NCBI GenBank assembly: GCA_022361095.1 | Contig: JAKSBO010000608.1 | Coordinates: forward strand, 1-6,484 | From: Desulfobacterales bacterium | GTDB taxonomy: Bacteria > Desulfobacterota > Desulfobacteria > Desulfobacterales > Desulfobacteraceae | Reading direction: 5' to 3' | DNA length: 6,484 bases | In this document: piece after piece, positions 1-6,388 of the stretch | Layout of the letters: each line of letters begins with the position of its first letter | Numbering within the stretch: the stretch's first letter is position 1 | Program-made: the position numbers and the translations under genes | The notes under the pieces: generated by a model | Told to the model about the DNA's origin: nothing | What the model saw: only the letters and a program-made list of their open reading frames with translations | Databases searched by the model: none

Positions 1-34
1 AGGCGTGGAGGTTCAAGTCCCTTCTTCGGTACCA
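1..34 (+). tRNA. 3' end of a tRNA, probably tRNA-Leu (partial)
   Basis: The T-loop TTCAAGT lies at 12-18, the 3' acceptor strand CTTCGGT at 24-30, the discriminator A at 31 and an encoded CCA at 32-34. The acceptor strand resembles that of bacterial tRNA-Leu (GCCGAAG/CTTCGGC), here with T at position 72, which would pair with G or A at position 1. The bases before the T-arm would fit the end of a long variable arm, as in Leu, Ser and Tyr tRNAs. The anticodon half lies outside the window, so the identity is inferred. The T-stem is imperfect: GGAGG (7-11) against CCCTT (19-23) gives two G-C pairs, two G-T pairs and one A-C mismatch. It may therefore be a genuine tRNA end or a degraded att copy of one. 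Confidence 0.75.
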
Positions 35-41
35 ATAATAG

Positions 42-84
42 AAACAGCCAGTTAGATAAAATGTCAAACTGGCTGTTTTTGTTT
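42..84 (+). terminator. Rho-independent terminator after the tRNA
   Basis: A perfect 12-bp stem pairs 42-53 (AAACAGCCAGTT) with 67-78 (AACTGGCTGTTT) across a 13-nt loop. It runs directly into a T-rich tail (76-80, then 82-85). It starts 8 nt after the tRNA CCA and very likely ends the tRNA transcript. Read on the minus strand the same hairpin is followed by TTTCTATTATT, so it may also serve the integrase remnant. Confidence 0.85.
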
Positions 85-85
85 T

Positions 86-118
86 GGGTAACATTTTCCC
101 AAATTTGGTTACCCTTTT
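86..118 (+). repeat. Short inverted repeat GGGTAAC/GTTACCC
   Basis: Seven bases at 86-92 are the exact reverse complement of 108-114, with a 15-nt spacer and TTTT at 115-118. It sits just after the terminator and overlaps the stop codon of the integrase remnant. It could be a second, weaker terminator hairpin, or an arm site near the old attachment site. The sequence alone does not decide between these. Confidence 0.4.
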
Positions 119-318
119 GTCACCTGTTTTGGGTTAGCTGCAAGCAGGTATGATTCCATCTTTTTGACAGCTTCAATCTTCTCTTGTTCATCCACGGTAT
201 TATACCGATCAAACATTTCTCTGGTGGAATGCCCCGTGATATCCATGGTTATTGTGTCATGCGTACCGGCTTTTCTCATAAAGGAGTCACGTTCCATTCG
301 GTCCGCTCGAACGATTGA
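109..318 (-). pseudogene. C-terminal remnant of a phage-type tyrosine recombinase (integrase)
   Basis: The 62 residues from the Met codon at 297 contain the end of a tyrosine-recombinase catalytic domain. A TGHST segment (residues 21-25, position of the conserved His) is followed by the MFDRYNTV box with the nucleophilic Tyr at residue 32, then an acidic and lysine-rich helix. Intact enzymes of this family are about 300-400 aa. Here the frame extends only seven codons upstream of that Met before a TAA at 319-321. The expected HxxR box is not recognisable there, and the fold and first catalytic Arg are absent. The DNA beyond it turns AT-rich. The stop codon lies 74 nt from the tRNA CCA end, a normal distance for an island integrase beside its att site. 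I infer a deleted, inactive integrase. A real 62-aa gene starting at 297 is unlikely. Confidence 0.75.
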
Positions 319-403
319 TTAATATATTAAATTTAATCTTGCGTTTCGTTGTCAGGGATGGTTAGTTTTAATATAGTTGATTCATTAATTTCAAATTTGA
401 TTT

Positions 404-913
404 ATGGAAAACATGAAAGCATTTCTCCCATTCTTTCAAACACTTCTTGGTGGTCTACTGACCCTAATGGGTCTATATTTTGTGCAGAGAAGGTCAGATC
501 AACGTGAAAAAGATAAATTGTTCCGTGAAACAGTTCAAGAAATTTTTGTACTATTGCTTAGTGTTGAAAGTAACTATGTACAAGAATGTATAAACTTTCA
601 TAAAGGAGTTAGAGATAATGATATAGAGCGGCTTAGGGTTTCCGAGTATGGAAGCAAGGCGGCTGCCTCAAGTGATAAAGCAATCGCTCTTTTAGAACTG
701 TATTTTCCTTTTATGGATGAATTAGTAGAAAATTTTTGTGAAGTAGAGGCTGAGTTGATGAATTTTCATAGCCACGTTATTGATTCTTTTAATGATATTA
801 AACTTGCCACCTTTGATTCTAATAATGAGCTGTTGAGTGATAAAATTGCTGAGGCGATAATGAACATCAAATATCAATTAAGTGAATTGATGCAGAAAAA
901 AATAGACTTTTAA
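404..913 (+). CDS. Hypothetical protein with one N-terminal membrane helix
   Basis: I do not recognise this family. The 169-aa product has a hydrophobic stretch at about residues 7-27 followed by Arg29-Arg30 and a highly charged run. This predicts a single anchor with the remaining 140 residues in the cytoplasm by the positive-inside rule. The soluble part reads as alpha-helical, with leucine- and acid-rich segments at about 36-60 and 75-150, possibly coiled coil. No catalytic motif is visible. The start is uncertain: ATG at 404 has no clear Shine-Dalgarno, and Met4 at 413 has only a weak GGA upstream. The gene is clearly more AT-rich than the operon at 2168-6484 and sits alone between an integrase remnant and repeat debris. 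That suggests acquisition by transfer. A role in phage defence or as a phage or island accessory protein is possible but not shown. Confidence 0.7.
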   Translation: MENMKAFLPFFQTLLGGLLTLMGLYFVQRRSDQREKDKLFRETVQEIFVLLLSVESNYVQECINFHKGVRDNDIERLRVSEYGSKAAASSDKAIALLELYFPFMDELVENFCEVEAELMNFHSHVIDSFNDIKLATFDSNNELLSDKIAEAIMNIKYQLSELMQKKIDF

Positions 914-969
914 CTTCAGGATTGCATAAAAAAATGCAGTGATGTCCGGTTAGGTTTTTGCTTGCTGTA

Positions 970-1033
970 AATTTAGGGGACACCTGACTTAATTTCAGAG
1001 GTTTAAATATTTTTTTCTGATGTCCCCCAAATT
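970..1033. repeat. Imperfect 13-bp inverted repeat, possible mobile-element remnant
   Basis: AATTTAGGGGACA (970-982) matches the reverse complement of TGTCCCCCAAATT (1021-1033) at 12 of 13 positions, with a 38-nt AT-rich spacer. The octamer TGATGTCC occurs in direct orientation at 940-947 and 1018-1025. GGGGACA-type inverted repeats of this kind occur around transposase-associated repeats in many bacteria. No transposase frame is present, so this is at most a small non-autonomous element or scar. The right arm begins exactly where the downstream reading frame becomes open. Confidence 0.5.
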
Positions 1034-1266
1034 ACTCGATATCATACAACGGCAGACCTGATGCCCGGAAGTACAACACCTGTGATTCAAAACATATATT
1101 GTTGACTGACCCGGCGGATCTGATAGAGTACTTGAATTCAAGGCGATACAGGAAAGAAATGGGGATGACACAAAGAGAAAATGACGTGTTTAAAAGGATA
1201 TTCGAACGCGTACAGGAAGAGGTTTTCAATAGTAAAAATGGGATCAAATCCACTTTTGCCCCTTAA
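1021..1266 (+). pseudogene. Probable 5'-truncated gene, 3' part only
   Basis: Reading from just after the TGA at 1018-1020, a plus-strand frame stays open for 81 codons to TAA at 1264-1266. The sequence is protein-like throughout, including LLTDPADLIEYLNSRRYRKE followed by a helical run TQRENDVFKRIFERVQEEVF. There is no ATG before 1159. The only candidate internal starts are ATG 1159 (35 aa) and ATG 1165 (33 aa). The latter has AGGAAAG at 1150-1156 upstream at good spacing, so a tiny gene could still be made. The open frame begins at the right arm of the inverted repeat, which suggests the 5' part was lost there. It ends 12 nt before the DUF429-like gene, so the two were probably cotranscribed. 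I do not recognise the family. Confidence 0.4.
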
Positions 1267-1278
1267 CGGCGGAACAAA

Positions 1279-1929
1279 ATGAATTATTCTGGAAAATATT
1301 TCATAGGTATTGATGTCCAGTCTGAAAGGGATTGTCCATATGCAGTTTTCAACGAATTACTACAGATGGTTGACTCGGGATGGATACCGAGTCGTGCTCC
1401 CAATAGCGGCGTCATCGTTGATATTTGTTCGAGGTATCACAATTCATATGTTGGATTAGATTGTCCCCGAATGCCGCTTCCTGGGCTTCGCGAATGGTAC
1501 TGGCGGAAAAACAAATGGGAGAAAAGAACAACACAGGTGGGTTTTGGCCGTCATTGCGAAGTGGTCATCAAGGCGCACAATATTGCCAATCCCCAATGGA
1601 CACCCACAACAGATAAGGCACCTGACTGGATGAAGCTGGGATTTTCCCTGTTTAGAGAATTCCAGCCGAGATGCCAGGTATATGAAGTATTCCCATCGGC
1701 AAGTTATACTATTTTTCAGAATATGCCGGAGGTGTCCTGTTCTTTGTCATTCGAGAATTTCCGACAGGGGCCCAAAGATATGCTCGATGCGGTCATTGCC
1801 GGGATTACAGTTTTTGAATTCATGAATGGCCGCGGCTGTGAAGTGGGTGGCGGGGACGGCCTGGGGACCATCGTACTGCCACGCCCGATACTCAATTCAA
1901 AATCAGGCGTTTTCCGTTGGCCGGGATGA
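1279..1929 (+). CDS. DUF429-like protein, predicted RNase H-fold nuclease
   Basis: The 216-aa product has the layout of DUF429 proteins, which are predicted from fold comparison to be RNase H-like nucleases with no settled substrate. Acidic residues sit at the expected places: FIGID near the N-terminus (Asp12), VGLDCPR (Asp61), and KDMLDAVIAG (Asp167 and Asp170) before a helix. A GRHCE segment (Arg91 to Glu94), YEVFPSASY (135-143) and a C-terminal GLGTIVLPRP (194-203) also fit the family. Length is close to usual. ATG 1279 is preceded by GGCGGA at 1268-1273, and no upstream in-frame start is needed because the first strand is present. It lies 12 nt after a truncated frame, which suggests it is the surviving member of a two-gene unit. 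Assignment is by motif reading. Function in DNA or RNA repair, defence or island maintenance is open. Confidence 0.7.
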   Translation: MNYSGKYFIGIDVQSERDCPYAVFNELLQMVDSGWIPSRAPNSGVIVDICSRYHNSYVGLDCPRMPLPGLREWYWRKNKWEKRTTQVGFGRHCEVVIKAHNIANPQWTPTTDKAPDWMKLGFSLFREFQPRCQVYEVFPSASYTIFQNMPEVSCSLSFENFRQGPKDMLDAVIAGITVFEFMNGRGCEVGGGDGLGTIVLPRPILNSKSGVFRWPG

Positions 1930-2167
1930 TAAATTGTGAAATGAAAAGCTGGGTCTACTTCTATTTCGAATCGTCGGCTATAAATATCCAAAGCACTGCC
2001 ATGTGTCAGGATGTGACGGATTATAACGGCATCAGTTCCCCGGCAGCCACAGCCACCTCTTTTTCGCAATAACAACGAGCAACCCCGGCAACCGTCTTAT
2101 CCCGGGTATGCCCCCGGTTTCAGGACACCAAAATTCATGAACCTGATCTGGTGTATATTTAAATCAC
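1930..2167. other. Spacer between convergent gene blocks
   Basis: These 238 bp separate the stop of the DUF429-like gene from the stop of the glycerate kinase. I see no RNA gene, repeat or strong terminator. ACACCA (2125-2130) and TGGTGT (2149-2154) form a 6-bp inverted repeat around an 18-nt loop. It has no T-run on the kinase side, so it is a weak terminator candidate at best. A 43-codon plus-strand frame at 1941-2072 is discussed as rejected. Confidence 0.5.
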
Positions 2168-3514
2168 CTAGAGGACAATCATGATCTGAAGATCACAGAC
2201 ATTGGTGTTGGTTGGCCCGGTCACATAAAGCAATCCTGTCTCCTTGAGGTAGTGATAGGCATCGTTGTTTTTCAAATGGGCGTTGATCCTGCCAAGGGCC
2301 TTAGAAGGATCTTCCACCATTCCAAGGCAGGCGACGCCGCCTGCGGCATCTGTGGGGCCATCATTGCCGTCCGTAGCGGCGGACAGAAAATAGACATCTG
2401 CCATGGCCGTGCTGTTTTCACAGAGGTACTTTAAAAAGGCCAGGGCCATCTCCTGGTTTCTGCCGCCCTTGCCGCGTCCCTTTATGGTGACGGTGGTCTC
2501 CCCGCCCGCAATGATGCAGGCCGGCCGTTTGGCCAGAAGCTGGCTTCTTTTGATATCCATGCATATGCCTGCATAGTTGACGGCGGCCACCCGGGCCTCC
2601 CCCTGGATCTGGGAGGAGAGCACCACGGTGTTGTAGGAGAGTTCACGGGCTTTCCGGGCAGCCGCGTTCACTGCCTGGATATTGCTGCCGATAATGAAGT
2701 TATGGGTATTGTCGAACACGGCACTGCCCTTTTTGGGGGTTTCAAGGGCGGCATCCGATAGCCCTTTTTCAAGGTATTGCAGAACCCGGGAGGGCAGTTT
2801 TTCGGTTAACGCATACTTTTCCATGATCTCCATGGCGTCTTTGAACCAGGTCTCGTCGTGGGAGGTCAGGCCCGAGGCAATGGAATCCAGACGGTCTCCG
2901 ATGACATCGGACAGGATCAGGTTGACGGAGACCCCGGGGGCGATGGCCTGGGCCAGCCAGCCGCCCTTGATGGCGGACAGGTGTTTCCGCACGCAGTTGA
3001 TCTCGCAGATATCGGCACCGCAATCCAAAAGCATCTGGGTGACCTCCCGCTTGTCCTGGTCTGTAATCTGGGCTACCGGCATGGATAAAAGCGCGGACCC
3101 CCCGCCTGAAATCAGGCAGATCACAAGGCTGTCCTCCCCGGCATTCAGGCAGATATCAAGGATTTTTTTCGCTGCCAGGCGGCTGTTGTCATCGGGGACC
3201 GGGTGGGCGGCTTCAATCACCTTTATGTGTTCAAGCGGCTCGCTGTGACCGTATTTCACCGAGATGACACCGTCTGTGATCCGGTCCCCTAACATGCCTT
3301 CCACGGCAAGGGCCATTCTGGCCGTGGCCTTGCCCGTACCAATGACAAGAATTTTTTTGAACCGGGACAGATCAAACTCATGGGTTTCGCCGTCCTGGGA
3401 GATGTGGAGGCAATTATCCTGGACCCCCACCTTTTTCAGGATGATTTCATTGGGGTCCACAGTGGCAAGCCCCGCTTCAAATATGGATTTGAGGTGTTTG
3501 ACAGGTTCCGTCAT
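2168..3514 (-). CDS. Type-2 glycerate kinase (glycerate 2-kinase, DUF4147/MOFRL)
   Basis: This 448-aa protein matches the GckA/TtuD class of glycerate kinases in length and layout. These use ATP to phosphorylate D-glycerate to 2-phosphoglycerate in the cytoplasm. Many are misnamed hydroxypyruvate reductase. The DUF4147 part shows VIGTGKA (57-63), the SGGGS loop (136-140), CVRKHLSAIKGG (174-185) and LSDVIGD (201-207). The MOFRL domain shows GRGKGGRNQE (346-355), TDGNDGPTDAAGG (381-393) and TGPTNTNVCD (432-441). In the last motif Asn436 and Cys440 replace the Gly and Asn I expect from relatives. The start ATG overlaps the stop of the TPR gene by one base (TGATG), with AAAGGA at 3524-3529 as ribosome site. 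It is the last gene of the minus-strand operon, downstream of a permease that probably supplies its substrate. No convincing terminator follows it. Confidence 0.93.
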   Translation of the reverse strand: MTEPVKHLKSIFEAGLATVDPNEIILKKVGVQDNCLHISQDGETHEFDLSRFKKILVIGTGKATARMALAVEGMLGDRITDGVISVKYGHSEPLEHIKVIEAAHPVPDDNSRLAAKKILDICLNAGEDSLVICLISGGGSALLSMPVAQITDQDKREVTQMLLDCGADICEINCVRKHLSAIKGGWLAQAIAPGVSVNLILSDVIGDRLDSIASGLTSHDETWFKDAMEIMEKYALTEKLPSRVLQYLEKGLSDAALETPKKGSAVFDNTHNFIIGSNIQAVNAAARKARELSYNTVVLSSQIQGEARVAAVNYAGICMDIKRSQLLAKRPACIIAGGETTVTIKGRGKGGRNQEMALAFLKYLCENSTAMADVYFLSAATDGNDGPTDAAGGVACLGMVEDPSKALGRINAHLKNNDAYHYLKETGLLYVTGPTNTNVCDLQIMIVL

Positions 3515-4170
3515 CAGGCATTGTCCTTTTGTTTTGAGATCGCTTTTTCAATCTTTTTAATATTCTTTTCTATGGCCTTTAACCCTGACAGGGCAAAGGC
3601 TTGCTTAAAATACTTTTGGGCAGTGCGTAATTTTCCCAGCCGTTCAAGGCAGGCGCCGGCATTGTTCAGGGCCTGGACATTGGCAGGATCCAGATCCGCG
3701 GCCCGAACGTACCGGGAAAGCGCTTCCTGCACATCCCCGGCCTGTTCGGCTGCCAATCCCTCGCGGCAGAGGCTGCTTGCCCCGGAAGCCGCCTTAAACC
3801 GACCGGGACTGCGGCAGAGTTTAAGGCGTTCTTCCACCTGGGGCAGGTCCTTTTCCCCTTGTGCCAGGCGTTTTGCAAGCATATAGGTCTCAAGGCTTTT
3901 GGGCTGGTCTGCCAGGGCAAAGTAAACATCGGCAAGCACCCTGGCCCGGCTGTAACTGGGTCCGAAAAGCTCGATTTCCCGCAGAAAGCAGTCTTTGGCA
4001 CCGGCAAGATTTCCGGCGGCCAGGCAGGCCATGCCGAGATTGTGATTGGATCCCATGGCCTCGCCTGTGCGGGTCCTGATTTTTCTAAAATAGGTCTCAG
4101 CCTTTTGGTGCTGCCCGGAAACCAGGGCGTTAAACCCGAACCTTGCGTAAAGCTTGTCTAAAAGATTCAT
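3514..4170 (-). CDS. Tetratricopeptide-repeat protein of unknown role
   Basis: The 218-aa product is built of helix pairs with the TPR spacing of small and large hydrophobic residues. They fall at about residues 9-36, 41-72, 73-104, 133-162 and 166-195. The clearest is the last pair (DPANVQALNNAGACLERLGK, 161-180). A charged loop at about 105-130 separates the two groups, and a lysine-rich tail (199-215) ends the protein. No signal peptide or membrane helix is visible, so it should be cytoplasmic. TPR domains bind other proteins, but the partner is unknown. It starts 6 nt after the permease stop with no clear Shine-Dalgarno, and its TGA overlaps the kinase ATG. Translation is thus probably coupled on both sides. 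A TPR protein tightly inserted between a GntP permease and a glycerate kinase is unusual. It may act on transporter or kinase, or may simply be carried along. Confidence 0.85.
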   Translation of the reverse strand: MNLLDKLYARFGFNALVSGQHQKAETYFRKIRTRTGEAMGSNHNLGMACLAAGNLAGAKDCFLREIELFGPSYSRARVLADVYFALADQPKSLETYMLAKRLAQGEKDLPQVEERLKLCRSPGRFKAASGASSLCREGLAAEQAGDVQEALSRYVRAADLDPANVQALNNAGACLERLGKLRTAQKYFKQAFALSGLKAIEKNIKKIEKAISKQKDNA

Positions 4171-4176
4171 GGGTTT

Positions 4177-5520
4177 CTATGCAAACAATACATACATTAT
4201 CTGGATGATGAGAATGGCGGAAACACCCTGGATCAGGGTCACACCGGTCTGACATTTATAGGCCACGGAGGTGTCCATGTCGGAAAACTGGGAAACCACC
4301 CAAAAGTAGCTGTCATTGGCGTGGGACACAGTCATGGAGCCTGCGCCGATGGCCATCACGGTGAGCACCTTGGCAAATTCAGTGGTCAGCCCCATCTTTG
4401 CCATCAGCGGCGCCACCATGGCCGAGGTCACGATCATGGAAACCGTGGACGCCCCCATGGCTGTTTTCAAAATCATGGCAATGATAAAGGGGATGAACAG
4501 GCCCATGTGAAACTGCAGAAGGGAGCTGCTGAGCACGTCGGCCAGAGGCAGTTCCCGCAAAACCTGGCCCAGGGCACCCCCTGCACCGGTAATGGCCAGA
4601 ATGGACGCCGCACTGGTGATGCCCGTGGCCGTAAAGGTAAAGCTGTCGCCGGGTTTTCTGTCCGGGACCAGGAGCAAGGCGGCGCCGACGCCCAGAATCA
4701 GGGCGGTGACAGGGTTGCCGATGAAGTCAAAAAATGCCTTGACCGCGCCCTCTCCAAACGGATGTACGGGGAAGTCGGCAATGGATTTGAATGCGATCAG
4801 GATGATGGGCACCACGATGGGCGCAAAGGATTTCACGGCGGATGGAAGCCTGCCGTACTTTTCCAGGAGATCTTCCAGCTCCATGTCGGGATTGGCTTCG
4901 ATATTGTAACGCCGTGCAAACTTGGTGGCGTAAAAATACCCGGCCAGCATGACCGGAACTGAAATGGCCAGGCCCACAAGGATGGTCAGCCCAAGATCGG
5001 CTTTAAGGGTATCTGCCATAATGATGGGCCCGGGGGTCGGGGGCACCAGGCAATGGGTGGCGTAAAGCCCGGAACTCAGCGCCGTTGCCATGACGGCAAG
5101 GGAGGTGACGGACTTTTCAGCCAATGCCCGGCTGATGGGAGACAGGATGACAAATCCCGAGTCGCAGAACACGGGGATACTTGCCACGTAACCGGTCAGG
5201 CTCATGGTCAACGGCGCCTTGTCCTTTCCCACGACCTTTAAAATCGTGTTGGCCATGGTCAGCGCCGCCCCGGTCTTTTCTAAAATCACACCGATGATGG
5301 TGCCGCAGATGATCACGATACCGATGTTGCCCAGAATACCGCCAAATCCCTTTTTGATCAGGTTGATCACGTCGTCGACGGGGATGCCGGCAAGCATTCC
5401 CACAAAATAGGCCGCCAAAATCAGCACGATGAAAGGATGCCATTTAAACTTTGAAATCAGTATCACCATACCGATCACTGCAATTATGATAATGCCGAAT
5501 AAACCCATACCGCTAACCAT
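4177..5520 (-). CDS. GntP-family permease, probable glycerate or sugar-acid importer
   Basis: A very hydrophobic 447-aa protein of normal length for the GntP family, which are inner-membrane proton symporters for gluconate and related hydroxy acids. Family segments visible are IPVFCDSGFVIL (115-126), ATHCLVPPTPGP (154-165) and the C-terminal SHANDSYFW (399-407). A dozen or so membrane spans are expected. The one long hydrophilic stretch is at about 200-228 (cytoplasmic loop, ending EKYGRLPSAVKS). Met1 is chosen because GGGAG (5527-5531) lies 6 nt before it; Met5 would be too far. Neighbours decide the likely substrate: the kinase two genes downstream uses glycerate, so glycerate or a precursor is the best guess. 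Gluconate is less likely because no gluconate kinase or dehydratase is in the window. A GntR-type regulator heads the operon, consistent with substrate-induced expression. Confidence 0.92.
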   Translation of the reverse strand: MVSGMGLFGIIIIAVIGMVILISKFKWHPFIVLILAAYFVGMLAGIPVDDVINLIKKGFGGILGNIGIVIICGTIIGVILEKTGAALTMANTILKVVGKDKAPLTMSLTGYVASIPVFCDSGFVILSPISRALAEKSVTSLAVMATALSSGLYATHCLVPPTPGPIIMADTLKADLGLTILVGLAISVPVMLAGYFYATKFARRYNIEANPDMELEDLLEKYGRLPSAVKSFAPIVVPIILIAFKSIADFPVHPFGEGAVKAFFDFIGNPVTALILGVGAALLLVPDRKPGDSFTFTATGITSAASILAITGAGGALGQVLRELPLADVLSSSLLQFHMGLFIPFIIAMILKTAMGASTVSMIVTSAMVAPLMAKMGLTTEFAKVLTVMAIGAGSMTVSHANDSYFWVVSQFSDMDTSVAYKCQTGVTLIQGVSAILIIQIMYVLFA

Positions 5521-5526
5521 AACCTA

Positions 5527-5531
5527 CTCCC
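5527..5531 (-). promoter_or_regulatory. Ribosome binding site of the permease gene
   Basis: GGGAG on the minus strand lies 6 nt upstream of ATG 5520 in the 28-nt gap after the MBL gene. It settles the permease start at 5520 rather than the in-frame ATG four codons later. Confidence 0.75.
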
Positions 5532-5548
5532 TTTGCTCTTTTTGTTAG

Positions 5549-6388
5549 TTAAACTGAAAATTGTGTTCCTGTACTATTGTGGAAAAACCGGCCTTGGAGC
5601 CGGGATTCCATATACCGTCGGTGCTCCGGGCCTCCGCTGCAGTGGGAGATGCCGATCACCGGGATATCCTGGGAAATCAGATATGCCATGGTCTTTGCAA
5701 GCCTGTCCTGCCCGGCCTCCACAAGGTGGGTGCCGCCCAGAACCGCATGGATCTTCTCGTTAAACCATTTTTTCACCGAATCAAGGATATTAATCAAACC
5801 GGGGTGGCTGCATCCCAGAATCACGATAAGCCCTTTTGGGGAACGGACCACCATGGCCTGCTCATCGCAAAAGTCATCCCGGACCAGCTTTCCGCCCCGT
5901 TCAACCTGAAACCTGGGATTCAGCGTCTCCATGGGGCAGGTCCTTTCAAAGCCTGAAACAGAGTAGACACCAGAGGCCACTTCCCTCACATCTTCGTCTA
6001 CAACCTCAATGCCGATGCCCCGGGCTGCAACCATTGACTCGGTAAAACTGTTGCCCAAAAATTCGGCGCTGTTGGCTTTGACCCCGTATTTTCTGTCAAA
6101 GAAACCGGGTTTGACCACAAGCCGGCTTTTCCCTGCAATCTCTTTTTCCATAAAGGATCTGTAGCCCCCGGAATGATCGTAGTGGCCGTGGCTGATGAGC
6201 ACCTTGGAGACAGCACCCAGATCCAGGCCCAAAAGCGCGGCATTTTCCATGAAATGCCCGGAGGCACCGGTGTCGAAGAGAACGGATGTCTCACCTGCCC
6301 GGACATAAAATGAGAGTCCGTGTTCCGATGCCAGTTGCAGGTGTTCTCCGGAACTGTTTTCAACAAGGGTTGTGATGTCAATCTTCAT
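5549..6388 (-). CDS. Metallo-beta-lactamase-fold hydrolase, COG1237 (DHPPT-synthase-like)
   Basis: The 279-aa product has a full set of MBL metal-site motifs. These are FDTG (38-41), SHGHYDH (66-72, the HxHxDH motif with His67, His69, Asp71 and His72), GCSH (192-195), GGTH (218-221) and GISHCSGG (247-254). The pattern is that of COG1237, named after an archaeal enzyme making a dihydropterin-ribofuranosylaminobenzene phosphate of methanopterin synthesis. Most bacterial members have no proven substrate, so that name should not be read as function. I start at Met 6388 (MKIDITTLVENSSG), where the fold begins and AAAGGG lies 9 nt upstream. The longer frame from 6439 adds 17 residues that overlap the regulator gene and read as non-conserved. 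It overlaps that regulator by 11 nt and precedes the permease by 28 nt. A hydrolase of a lactone or ester feeding the pathway is one guess. Confidence 0.88.
   Translation of the reverse strand: MKIDITTLVENSSGEHLQLASEHGLSFYVRAGETSVLFDTGASGHFMENAALLGLDLGAVSKVLISHGHYDHSGGYRSFMEKEIAGKSRLVVKPGFFDRKYGVKANSAEFLGNSFTESMVAARGIGIEVVDEDVREVASGVYSVSGFERTCPMETLNPRFQVERGGKLVRDDFCDEQAMVVRSPKGLIVILGCSHPGLINILDSVKKWFNEKIHAVLGGTHLVEAGQDRLAKTMAYLISQDIPVIGISHCSGGPEHRRYMESRLQGRFFHNSTGTQFSV

Noticed and set aside
923..938. TGCAT/ATGCA hairpin after the 169-aa gene as terminator
   Set aside because: The stem is 5 bp around an A-run and has no T tail on either strand.
1032..1253. 73-codon minus-strand frame
   Set aside because: It is antisense to the plus-strand frame 1021-1266, which reads more like protein, has a ribosome site at an internal ATG and leads directly into the next gene.
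1941..2072. 43-codon plus-strand frame after the DUF429-like stop
   Set aside because: It starts at ATG 1941 without a good Shine-Dalgarno, ends in an Ala/Thr/Ser-rich tail and shows no family signal. It cannot be told from chance.
1716..2075. 119-codon minus-strand frame across the end of the DUF429-like gene
   Set aside because: Most of it is antisense to a better-supported gene, its residues are low-complexity and Pro/Ser/Arg-rich, and it shows no recognisable motif or clear ribosome site.
2125..2154. Hairpin ACACCA/TGGTGT as terminator of the glycerate kinase operon
   Set aside because: The stem is only 6 bp with an 18-nt loop, and no T-run follows on the minus strand.
2682..3248. 188-codon plus-strand frame and other long plus-strand frames at 2250-6050
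   Set aside because: They are antisense shadows of the glycerate kinase, TPR, permease and MBL genes, whose family motifs are clear on the minus strand.
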